From the NCBI GenBank assembly GCA_037693485.1, contig CM075344.1, forward strand, positions 99,793,001 to 99,857,000: a DNA stretch of 64,000 bases. Direction: 5' to 3'. Of the stretch, positions 1 to 10,258 are shown piece by piece. The notes below the pieces were generated by a model, which saw only the letters and a program-made list of their open reading frames with translations, ran no database searches and had not been told where the DNA came from. Position numbers and translations under genes: made by a program. The stretch is from Kitagawia praeruptora (lineage: Eukaryota; Streptophyta; Magnoliopsida; Apiales; Apiaceae). The stretch's first letter is position 1. Each line of letters opens with the position of its first letter.

Positions 1-27
1 TCAGATAAACCAGAAACAATATTGTAC

Positions 28-165
28 CTCGAAAAGTGTATCTTTATATGTAATTAAGTTAGTACTTAGCCATTTTTCCAGATCTACAAGTTCTTTTCGA
101 GAAGCAAGGGCAGCTATCCTAATACCAAAAGAAAAAGGAACCATCTCCAATACCAGTGATAAAAT
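28..165 (-). CDS. NOT1: NOT1-like exon (CCR4-NOT complex scaffold), partial
   Basis: A 46-codon open segment bounded by a splice acceptor (TGTTGCAG just upstream) and a donor (GAG|GTACAA). The peptide contains IAALASRKELVDLEKW, which matches the conserved stretch (I/L)AALASRREY(L)xL(D/E)KW of NOT1/CNOT1, the scaffold of the cytoplasmic CCR4-NOT deadenylase complex. The exon is phase 0 at both ends. The rest of the protein would lie left of position 1. I could not find the preceding coding exons in 166-2330, where a full gene would need a long N-terminal part, so this is either a fragment captured by a transposon or a rearranged copy. It lies on the far side of the CACTA-1 end at 5809. The family call rests on the motif recalled from NOT1 proteins; the captured status is inference. 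Confidence 0.58.
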
Positions 166-2330
166 CTGCAACATCAAAAGAATGCAGATTACCAAATGTG
201 ATAGATGAACAAGTAAAATAACACCAAAATCCTAAAACTTTTCAGCTTAAATGCTTTCAATATTTACTAGTACTATATATTCATGTATGAACTACGGCTA
301 CTATTGCGAGAAGAGGAGAGAGCGGGGAGAGATGTAAATATTATTGGACTAACAATGTGAATTAACAAGGATAAGAGAAAATAGAAGAGAGAAGAAGAAA
401 AGAGTGGAAAAAATTCAGATAGCAGCTTGAACTCGTTTACTATGACTAAACTTGAACATGTAAAGTAGTCTTGAGTCCTTCATCCATCAGACCTGTCTGT
501 ATTTCCAAAATAATACCTTAGCATAGGAAGCACAGATGGTGCAATAGTTTACTATCTCAGATTCCAAAAATAGATACATTTTCTGTCTAGTATGTTTCAG
601 AACTAAATATACTCTTCATTCAGAAAATACAATGAATGGTGTTCATATAATATCATGTGATCACTAGTACTCCAATTTGATTGAGCACTACCATAAACAC
701 CATATAGGCTAAAAGGCAAAATTGTTCAGAAAAATACACATTGCAATTGTCTTAAAGTCAGGAAGGGAAGGAGAACCTTTTCCAATGCATGACGTAAATA
801 ACAACGTACCGAAAAATGCTCACATTTTAATATAAACTTTGGAAGTTTTGTAAGTTCAAATCAAATAGCAATCATATATGAATACAACTGAAAATCTCAA
901 TGGATCACATATAGGGATTATTCTGTGTTAATTACAAGAAGCTTGTTGTGGTTTGTTTTCTGTTACATGAGAGGTCTGAAATAGCTTCCTTCTAACAGAT
1001 TAGCCAAGCTTTTTGATCAATTTTCAATCTAAGTGTTCAAGCTTACATTTTTTAACAAGTGCAAGAGAACTTCAGGGTAAATTCTCATAACTTCAACAAA
1101 GTAAATGCTCATTACTTCAACAAACGTTCAAAAAAAGGAAGGATTGGGTACGGAAATTAGAATTACCAAGTGCCCTAAAAGAACTGCAGGAACTACAAAT
1201 GTGAGAACTCCAACTTCCAACTTCCCATAGCAAAGCCCTGGTTCATTAATGAAAGGAATCCGATTATCATTTGACATGATAGCATAACGTCGGTGAGACC
1301 TAAATTAATATAGCCATTGCACATCCTAATAAACAACTCATACACAACTATCAAATTGATCGGCGCAAATAAACAACTCAACAAAACATTGTTTCTGTTA
1401 GGCTTTCTATCAAACACCTCATTGTACACTCTTCAGAATTCAAATTTTTTTTTTAGACATTTTGTCGAACACTTGGTGTGCAGCTTAAGTTCTTACAAGT
1501 CATTTTGAACCATTACTTACAAACAGAGCTCTTCATTTCATTCCCAAAATGCAACAGAGCAATAACAGAACAATAAACCCCATTATAATTTCAACGTCGG
1601 TTTCTTTAATTTTGAAACAATCTTACCGACTTGAATAGAGTAGCTGAAGAGATGAAGAAGAGGGAAGTGTGGCGGCGCAGAAAAATCGTGTGTGGGTTTT
1701 ATCGGAACCAAAATCAACAAGCGTAAAATGACAAAAGCCAAAAGAGTTCACAAAAGACGAAACCCTTGAATCTTGATTACGATTAATTAAACATGTACAT
1801 ACGTATAATTTGAACGAGATTTACCAGAGAAGAACCGTTGATTCGATTCAATTGAATTATCTGCGATGAGAAGAATAACAAAAAATAAAAATGAGAGAGA
1901 GAGAGAGAGGAGAGGAGATTATTATTTTACAAGTCTCCACAATATTTGATTGATTGGCAAAGTACCAATTTTACCTTAAATCAAAGCCCTAACTGAAGCT
2001 CCAAAGAGAAAGTTTCAATTAAAACCCTAATCGAAAATCAAAATAAAAGAGTTAATAAGAGCAAACTTAAACAAGCAACCATGAACATAATCAAAATCAA
2101 AAATCAAGAGAGTGTTTACCAATTAATTAAGCCCTAATTTTGAAGAGAAGAGAGAAGAAAATAGAATTAAAAAGAGAATAGAACGTGTGTGTGAGTATGT
2201 CTGAGCGAGGGAGAGTGTGAGAGTGTAAGTTTGTGAATTTAATTTTGTTTAAGGGGGAAAGCGGGAAACGGCACTTGCAATAATATGGGTTGGGGGGAAA
2301 GTTGCCGACCATGTTTTTTCAAAATTTTCA
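166..2330 (-). other. Leader-like exons and introns upstream of the NOT1-like exon
   Basis: No long reading frame is seen here. On the minus strand there are signs of a plant 5' leader. A pyrimidine-rich segment near 2120-2280 ends in a donor (AATTG|GTAAAC, exon end 2120). A 36-bp exon at 1825-1860 sits between an acceptor (CTCATCGCAG) and a donor (CTG|GTAAATC). A third pyrimidine-rich block ends at 1627 with donor GTCG|GTAAGA. An AG/CT microsatellite lies near 1893-1915. These could be untranslated exons of the same transcription unit as the NOT1-like exon. No start codon linked to NOT1 coding sequence was found. Confidence 0.35.
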
Positions 2331-2540
2331 TTTTTTTACTTAAAAATAAATAATCAGCAAAAAATTATTAAAATAATTTGGATTGTAATTTTTTAAAATA
2401 ACTTGGGATTATACTAATTTCTTTAGGTGAGAAAAGTGCCAGCCGTTTATGGGAGAAAAGTTAATTATTATTTTTTAAATTAAAAAAATAAATAAATATA
2501 GGAAAAATAGTTCATTAATCGAAAATGATTAATCATTTAA

Positions 2541-3405
2541 TTATTCACTGAATCTGAATCGTGTCCCGTTATAGGAAGCAACATTTTTACTACGTTTTTG
2601 TTAAAATCTCGTACAACCCGACCTTTTTATTTTTTGATTATTTTTTCCCAACACTAAAATGAGTGTTTATTAACATCCGTACGGTTCGATCGTCGAAGAA
2701 AACCATTCATAAAAATTATTCAGTGAATCTGAACGGTGTCCCGTTATAGGAAGCAACACTTTTACTACGTTTTTTCTAAAATCTCGTACAACCCGACCTT
2801 TTTATTTTTTCATTATTTTTTCCCAACACTAAAATGAATGTTTATTAACATCCGTACGGTTCAATCGTCAAAGAAACCATTCATAAAAATTATTCAATGA
2901 ATCTGAATCGTGTCCCGTTATAGAAAGCATCACTTTTACTACGTTTTTGCTAAAATTTCGTACAACCCGACCTTTTTATTTTTTGATTATTTTTTCCCAA
3001 CACTAAAATGAGTGTTTATTAACATCCGTATGGTTCGATCGTCAAATAAACCATTCATAAAAATTATTCAGTGAATCTGAATCGTGTCCCGTTATAGGAA
3101 GCATCATTTTTACTACATTTTTGTTAAAATCTCGTACAACCCGACCTTTTTATTTTTTGATTATTTTTTCCAAACACTAAAATGATTGTTTATTAACATC
3201 CGTACGGTTCGATCGTCGAAGAAACTATTCATAAAAATTATTCAGTGAATCTGAATCGTGTCCCGTTATAGGAAGCAACACTTTTACTACGTTTTTGTTA
3301 AAATCTCGTACAACCCGACCTTTTTATTTTTTGATTATTTTTTCCCAACACTAAAACGAGGTTTATTAACATCCGTACGGTTCGATCGTCAAAGAAACCA
3401 TTACT
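2541..3405. repeat. Tandem repeat, five copies of about 174 bp
   Basis: Copies begin at about 2541, 2716, 2890, 3064 and 3238, giving periods of 175, 174, 174 and 174 bp. Each copy starts TTATTCA(G/C)TGAATCTGAA and contains GTGTCCCGTTATAG, CTCGTACAACCCGACC, a T-rich tract, CAACACTAAAA and a segment with CATCCGTACGGTTC. Copies differ at only a few positions. The array ends at ACCATTACTTTGAC. The unit length is close to that of plant satellites, but five copies is a short array. There is no coding potential. Confidence 0.93.
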
Positions 3406-4982
3406 TTGACTATAACCCCTAAACAGGGTTTCGTAAGGATTTACGGTTTCAATTTTTTAAAAAATATTTCCGGACGACCCAACCATACGGAGGTCAAGAT
3501 CCATCCTATTTAATGTTATTGCCAAAATTTCGGGAAAAAATAAATTTAATTGACCAAGTAATTTAATGGTCAACCATTACTTTGAACATAAATTCTGTAA
3601 TCATACTCACTATTTGTGTAATGAATGTTACTCTACTTTCACTGATTTTTACCCCATTTTTACTTAGTTTGTAAAATAGATTAAAAAATTAAATAAAAAT
3701 AGGAAAAAGACCACTTTTCAATTTTTAATTTAATTTTCTATTCTAAATTTTCAATTCAATTATTATAATTATAATTTATTAATTTAAAATTAATGAATAA
3801 ATAAATATATTATGTATTTATATATATGAAAATTAATTATGTATTATTAATTTATTCATTATTCATACAAGCTAGCAGTTAGACACATAATTAAATCAAT
3901 TTATGATTTTCTGAATTTATAAATTAAATTCGGATTTTTAAAATAAATTTTTTAAAGTAAAACAATTTGGTAAAAGGTAAAAATAATTTACCCTTTTTAA
4001 AGGTAAAAAGAAATTTTTTTAAAGTTAAAAGGGTAAATAGTTAAAATCACTTTGTTTTAACCACATCAACTGAAAACAGATCAAACACAACTAATAATTA
4101 AAACAAAAATGTAAAAATCAAGAACATGAAGAATGTTCTTCACATTCCCCAGATTCCGGCAGAAAATGTAGAATCCGATCACCGCCCAGAAACCGGCCGG
4201 CAAACTCGAACTCCGGCAACAATCAATTACCCCTGATTTCACACGTTTTGCCTAGTTTTTCAGCTTAAAATTCATTGTATAACTTTCCCAAACTCCGCTG
4301 ATACAATTCCATTGCAAAAAAATAAAAAACAGCAAAAATTCGACAAGTCGAAGCAACAAATCCGGCCAAAATTCGAAATAAGCATTTTATAAACCAAATC
4401 ACACGTACAAGGTGTCAAAACAAAGCTGTGAACCTCTAGAATCTACTTATGGTTACAGTTTTAACAGACAATCATTATAATAATTTGACGAATGATTCAA
4501 AAATTTCAACAACCACCGTGAATTCGTACTTCACTAAATAAAGATCACACAACTCGATTCAACATGCTAAAATACTCCAATCAACCCCAGGAAGCTAATG
4601 GAGGCATCCAATTCAATAAACAATACACGAATCTTCAAAAACGAATCCAATTTTTACTCCGATCAATCTTCAAAAACGCAAAAAATCACAAACTTTGTAT
4701 AAACAGCTTCCTTTCGACCCATTAACATGTTTATATAAACAATCAAATATCAATTCGCAAAATTGATTATATAAAGGAAGAAGGAAGAAGGGGATGAAAA
4801 AAGAAAAGGAGGAAGACGAGGGAGACGAGGGAGAGACAGGGAAGACACGTGGGGGTGGGTGAGGGTAGGTAATAGAGGAAGTTAATAGCCTCCTCTATGG
4901 CATGTCATAGAGCATGGGTCGATCCCTGTTTTGTTTTTGGTTTTTAATATATATTAACTTAACTAAAAAAAGAGAGATTTTA

Positions 4983-5020
<38 letters not shown>

Positions 5021-5529
5021 AATTTCCAAAACTGATTTTCAAGCCCCTAAATTATTATATTTTGATCCTAAAATGCTAAAACATGTAAAAAATAATAAAC
5101 TATTATTTTTGCAATAAATAAAGATAATAATTTCTAAATTGTTAAATAATTTAAAACTAATGAAACGTAGAAATATATAACTTTCTAACATTTTTGTAAA
5201 TTTAATAAAATACAAATTGTGAAAAATAAATAAATTATGAAATTACCTAAATGTGATAATACCGATAAAATAAATTTGCAATATAAAATAAATTTTTACT
5301 ATTACTTTTACAAAATAAATTTACCATTTAAAAAAATTACATATCTAAACATAAATAATATATTAAAATTTGCAATCTATTATCATTTATCATTTAAAGA
5401 AAAAATTAATTTAAAATATATTTTTCCTATATTTTTTAATAATATATACACTTTAATATCTATAAAATATTATTTTAATACTAATTAAAAGATTTAGTAA
5501 AACAATTATCAAAAAAAAGATTTAGACAT
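3406..5529. other. AT-rich spacer with no gene
   Basis: Strongly AT-rich sequence with short homopolymers and an (AT)n tract at about 4986-5015. A purine-rich patch lies at about 4770-4860. The open frames here, such as the one at 5237-5488, are low-complexity Lys/Asn/Ile/Tyr strings expected from AT-rich DNA. No gene is supported. The stretch is probably the interior of CACTA-1 or an older insertion, since it lies left of the CACTA-1 terminus at 5809. Confidence 0.6.
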
Positions 5530-5599
5530 TTCTTGTGGGGCCCACATTTTTCGTGGAGTCTACTTGTTGGTCCAGCGGGTGGGCCCACAATAGTTGAAA

Positions 5600-5809
5600 A
5601 ATGAAAAAAATAAAAAAAACTAACTAATGTAACACTTTATTGTGGTGTTACATGTATGCAACATTGTCACCCTTACTATAACACTAATTCTGAACTAATG
5701 TAACACTAGTTGAGAGGTGTTACAACAGGTCAAAATTTACTACCTATTGTAACACTATTTCACGTAACGCTTTCAAAAAGCATTACATTAGCCCACTTAT
5801 GGCGTAGTG
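5600..5809 (-). mobile_element. CACTA-1: terminal and subterminal region (one end only)
   Basis: Read on the minus strand, the sequence starting at 5809 is CACTACGCCATAAGTGGGC, a CACTA (En/Spm) type terminus. It is followed by many short inverted and direct copies of GTAACAC/GTGTTAC and GTAATGC/GCATTAC between 5620 and 5790, the usual subterminal binding repeats. The junction is abrupt: Copia-A coding sequence begins directly at 5810. The partner end with target-site duplication (AAG expected from 5810-5812) was not found in 1-5600, so the element may extend left of the window. Confidence 0.75.
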
Positions 5810-5812
5810 AAG

Positions 5813-8046
5813 CTCCCCCTGAGATAGTGCTATCTCTTTCTGAACTACTGTCAGAATTATCACTTGAATCTGTTTCTGATGAACCTCCTCCTGATGTTTG
5901 TTGAAGGTTTCTTGCTGTTGCTCCCCCTCAACATTTACATTACCATCAATAATTCGTGTTTCATCAGGAATGAGAGTATTGTCAGGATCTGATGGTGTAT
6001 CAGTATCTGACATATTTTCATCAGAATCCTTGGTAGCTTCATTTGCAAAAATCAAACTATCATGTGAGTCTTCAGCAATTCCTGTTATCTTCTTATCATC
6101 AAAAGATACAGTGATAGACTCCATGACTGTCTTTGTTCTTAGATTGTAAACTTTAAAGGCGCTTGATGATGGATAGCCAATAAAGATGCCCTCATCAGCT
6201 TTAATCTCAAATTTTCCTAGCTATTCAGGATGAGGTCTTAGAACAATGCACTTGCAGCCAAACACATGTAGATGCCTCAGACATGGCTTCTTTTCTTTAA
6301 TCATTTGATAAGGAGTGACACCATGTCTATTGATTAAAGTAATGTAATGAGTATAGCATGTTGTGTTGACTACTTCTGCCCAGAAATATGTAGGTAGTTT
6401 TGCTTCCTCTAACATAGTTCTACCAGCTTCAATAAGAGTTATGTTCTTCCTTTCAACTACTCCATTTTGCTGGGGTGTGCCAGGAGCAGAGAATTGTTGA
6501 ACTATTCCTTTGTATTTGCAGAACTCTTCCATTGTTGAATTCTTGAATTCAGTTCCATTATCACTTCTTAGAATCTTGACTTTGTATTTTGTGCCAGTTT
6601 CAATGAGTCTCACATGGTCCAAAAGTATCTCAGTTGTTTCATCTTTTCAATGAGGATTCTGTTTTACTCTTGAATGATGTCCTTCTCTGTTTTGCCTTCT
6701 GACAAGCATCACAGAGTCCATCTGGAGTATACAGTGCCTTTGGTAATCCTCTCACCAAATCTTTCTTAACCAACTCATTGATGTTGTTGAAGTTGAGATG
6801 AGAAAGCTTCTTTTGCCAATTCCAACTTTCATCTACAGATGCTTTACTGATGAGACATGTAGAGGGACCATCAGTATTGGTGTAGATGTTGGCTTCATAT
6901 ATGTTACCGTGCCTTAGACCAGTTAAGGCAACCTTTCCTGATGCCTTGCTGATTACTTCAAAATGAGAATCATAAAAGTTGACATGATAACCTCTGTCTG
7001 TGTTTAAGTCCTTTCACCAGAGCTACTTTTTCCATGATGACATTTCCAATGATTATATTGCCATATCCCAAAGTTTGTCCAATGTTGCCATCTCCATAAG
7101 ACACAGTTGGGCCAGCCTTCTCCTCAAATTCTGATAGCAAGGTTTTGTTTCCAGTCATGTGCACAGAGCATCCACTATCCATGACTAACACATTTTTCTT
7201 TTTACCCTACAATCAGAAACACAAAGAACTCAGTTAGAAATTTTAAGAACCCACACTTGTTGGGTTCTTTTTGCATGCAATTTAACATTTTTAGCGGCAG
7301 AAGACTTTTTAACAACATCGGTTCTTTTAGGATTGACTCCATCAGAATTTGCTTTGTCATTATCAGAATTAACAAATGCATGCTTAGACTTCACATTCTT
7401 TGTTTTACCAGAATTTGCACTTTTATTGAATTTAGGCAAAGGCTCATAATAATTGTAGTACAAATTATGTTATTCTTCACATGTATAAATAGAATGCCAT
7501 TTACTGACACAGTGAAAACAAGGATTATGTGGTATATAAAATACTGATCATTCCTAATGTCAAACTTAGGAACTACAATAGGCTTCTTTTTACTCTTCCT
7601 GCAATCAATAGCAAGATGATTAGAGTTACCACAGTTAAAACAAACTTTTCTTGGTGCGTTTGGAATATACTTATAATTATTCTCTTTATTTATTCCAATT
7701 TTACCATTCCTATTTCTCTTAGAAGTAACTGTTTTCTTTCTATCTATCACTTCACAGATTTTGTCTCTTAGTTGATTCTTAGGCAAAAGACCTACATTTT
7801 TGTTTTTGCTAGTTCCAGACTCAGAATTTTGTGTAGAAGTAGATCCCTTTTCTGAAGTTGATTTGGGATTTTCTGGATACACATAATTAACAGGTTTTAA
7901 TTCAGTTTTTGTCCTATGTGTTACATATCTGTAGGTTTTTGGATTTGTTGAGTTATTTATAACAACTCTTCCTGGTTTTGTTGTCTCAACTGCAACAACT
8001 ATACCCTTATCTTTTTTCTCATTCTATGGTTTGTAACCTAGACACT
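5813..8046 (-). pseudogene. Copia-A gag-pol remnant (3' gag, protease, integrase)
   Basis: A minus-strand Ty1/Copia remnant, same family as Copia-B. In order from 8046 down: gag tail with an intact zinc knuckle (CFNCGNSNHLAIDC), the gag end WVLKISN then a stop near 7230, the protease start with DSGCSVHMTG (6970-7191), GAG-pre-integrase sequence with broken frame, and an integrase core (6221-6622) containing RSDNGTEF and NGVVERKN, then the linker after integrase (5813-6124). Several frameshifts and stops break the frame. CACTA-1 cuts the element at 5810 and CACTA-2 at 8047. Its remaining upstream part is at 16496-16808. Reverse transcriptase and the 3' LTR are not in the window. Confidence 0.9.
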
Positions 8047-8066
8047 CTTCACTACTAGAAAAACTA

Positions 8067-8200
8067 GATTAGACATCGCACCTTTTACATCAGTTTAAAA
8101 AACCACCGATGTTAAAAATGTTGTTAACATCAGTTTTTTTAAAAGCGATGCTAAGCATATTTCTGGACATCGGTTGCTAAAATAACCGATGTCTTAATGA
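8067..8200. repeat. CACTA-2 left subterminal repeats
   Basis: Several copies, in both orientations, of an ACATCGGTT/AACCGATGT-like motif (for example ACATCAGTTT, ACCGATGTTA, GACATCGGTTGC, AACCGATGTC). This is the arrangement expected of subterminal transposase-binding repeats in CACTA elements. The same motif recurs near the right end. Confidence 0.85.
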
Positions 8201-8383
8201 TTTTTTTAAAAATAAAAAACACGCGTTGATCAGTTTCCCCCCATTTCTAATGAAACATTTTCCCCTTAAAAATTTCATTCCCCCAATTTCTAATAAAACA
8301 TTTCCCCCTTCCAAACTTTTATGCCCCGCCTCTCCCCCAAATTTTTCCCATAGCTTACTCCTCTCACCCGACCCTCTCTGCTC

Positions 8384-8428
<45 letters not shown>

Positions 8429-9084
8429 TGTAATAACCCGAATTTTCAGAAAATGATTTTAGTATTATTTTAAGAATATTAATGTTTTCCTAAGATGAGG
8501 AGGAAATTTTTTATTTTATTTTATTGTTCATTATTCCAATTCAAAGAATTTCAAAAGCGAATTATTTAATTATTGTCTGGTTCAGTGTAATTATGAACTA
8601 TATTATGTGATTATTGTTGGAAGGTGGAATGTATGTGAAGTTGTGTTTATGTGTTTATATGATGATTTGTGTGAGCTGTGAAGGCTGATGTATTTTATTT
8701 ATATTTTTGAGGATTTAAATATATTTAAATCAAGCATTTTGATCCTCTGTTAGTTTTATAAAATTATCGGAGGAATTAAAAAATCATGAAATCTCTTGAA
8801 ATATTATCTTTATTTATTTATTAAGTTTTTAAAATTTTTGGGAGAATTAATTTGGGTGTTTTGGTATTTTAAAATGATTTTAAGAGTTATGTTGCAATTA
8901 AAGGATCAAAACTTGAAAAATTCATATTTAATTCATTTTTTATCCTAAAAATATTTTAAAAATATATGGGTGCTCATAATTTTATATTCTTTATTTTAAA
9001 AATGAAAAGTGTAATTTTCCGGAAGTTTTATTTAATTGTGATTTTTATAAGTCGCTTATTAGAATGCATTTGGGCCCGGAATGT

Positions 9085-9530
9085 TGTGAGTAGTAATATA
9101 TTAGTATTGGGCCAAGCCCAATATATCAAAAAAAACGCAGCCGATAGAGATCAAGAGCGGGGAGAGAGAAAAAGAAAGGGGGAAGAAATTAGGGATTTGG
9201 GAAGAAATCAAATTGGGGGTTTTTGATTGTGGTGTTAATTGGTGTGTATATATATATGTATATGCGTGTATATACGCGTGTGTTGTGCGAAAATGTGTGT
9301 GTGTGTGCAGTGGTGTCGCGCGGGAGGAGAGGCGCGGCCGGAGGGGGGTCGTCGGCTCTCCGGCGAGCTCGGTGGCGGCAGCAACGGGGGGTGAAGCTGG
9401 TGGTGGTCGTGGTTGTATGCAGCAGCAGTGGTAGAGAGAGAGAGAGAGAGAAGGGAGAAAAATGGTGGAGATTGATTTTCCGGTGGTTTGATTTCGGGCG
9501 AGTCGAAATCGAAATGGTATAATTTCGTAT
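9085..9530 (+). promoter_or_regulatory. GC-rich promoter/leader-like patch inside the TG...CA element
   Basis: In an AT-rich element this part stands out. It has GGGCCAAGCCCAATATA (overlapping TCP/site-II-like GGGCC and GCCCA motifs) near 9110, then a purine-rich leader-like stretch with GAGAGAGAAAAAG, then a GC-rich block (about 9310-9430) and a (GA)n run. The open frames here are repeat-driven and not convincing proteins. If the element is an LTR read on the plus strand, this could be its promoter and start of transcription. Function is inferred from composition only. Confidence 0.3.
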
Positions 9531-10050
9531 TTTTAATTATTTAATTTTCGTGTTAAATTTAGTTGTAAATTGCGAGTATTGCTTAATTGTTGTAAATTCG
9601 ATTAATATTATTAATTGTTGTGATATAATTAGTTAAGTGTGGTAGTTTAATTCGTTGTGAATTGTGAGTTAATATGGTAATTGTCGTAATTAGATTAATG
9701 TGGTAAATTATGATTATTATTGGAATTTCCGTATTTAATTCGGAGAGTATATTTACTAAGTGATGAATGTTTATGTGCTAAATATTATAAGTCGAGTTTG
9801 AGTAATTGTCGAAATTCGTAATTGTCGAGTACTTGGTATTGATTAGTAGGTGGTTACTAATTTACCTTGATAGTTGCTAGTTGCATATGGTGTCGAAAAT
9901 GCTAATGTGCTAGATGGTAAGTATGGGAATACGTGATACATGTTAAATGTTAGAATTTTATAATAATTAGAATTGTGCTAGGGGTTATGAGAAGATCACA
10001 AGTTTTTAAATGTCAATATTTAAAGGACTTGTGTAATTCTTTTCGACTAA

Positions 10051-10258
10051 TCCCTAGGGCTTACGAATATCCATGATTAGCTATCACGAGTATAATTAAT
10101 ATACTTGAGTGATGTGATCATTGATATAGCGTAAGTAATAGTTAGTGCTAGGGGTTGTTCCCTAGGGCTTACGAACATCAATGATTGGTTGTCACGTGTA
10201 TCATTAAAATGCGTGAGAAATACGATCATTGGTGTAGCGTAAGTAGTAGTGTTAATTA
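10051..10258. repeat. Two tandem copies of about 108 bp
   Basis: Two diverged copies, starting at about 10051 and 10159, both opening TCCCTAGGGCTTACGAA and both ending ATAGCGTAAGTA or GTAGCGTAAGTAGTAG. They lie within the TG...CA element. A second, 28-bp tandem duplication (GATGTAGTGGTGTACCTTCC) lies at about 12119-12171. Confidence 0.8.

Noticed and set aside
1193..1429. 78-codon minus-strand frame as a NOT1 exon
   Set aside because: The peptide does not resemble NOT1 and has no splice sites that would link it in phase.
2541..3405. CRISPR-like array
   Set aside because: The repeats are 174 bp head to tail with no spacers, in a plant genome; it is a tandem repeat.
3604..3640. Left terminus of CACTA-1 (CACTATTTGTGTAATG)
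   Set aside because: It lacks the CACTACGCC sequence of the right end and no AAG duplication precedes it.
5237..5488. 83-codon open frame
   Set aside because: Low-complexity Lys/Asn/Ile/Tyr translation of AT-rich DNA with no motif.
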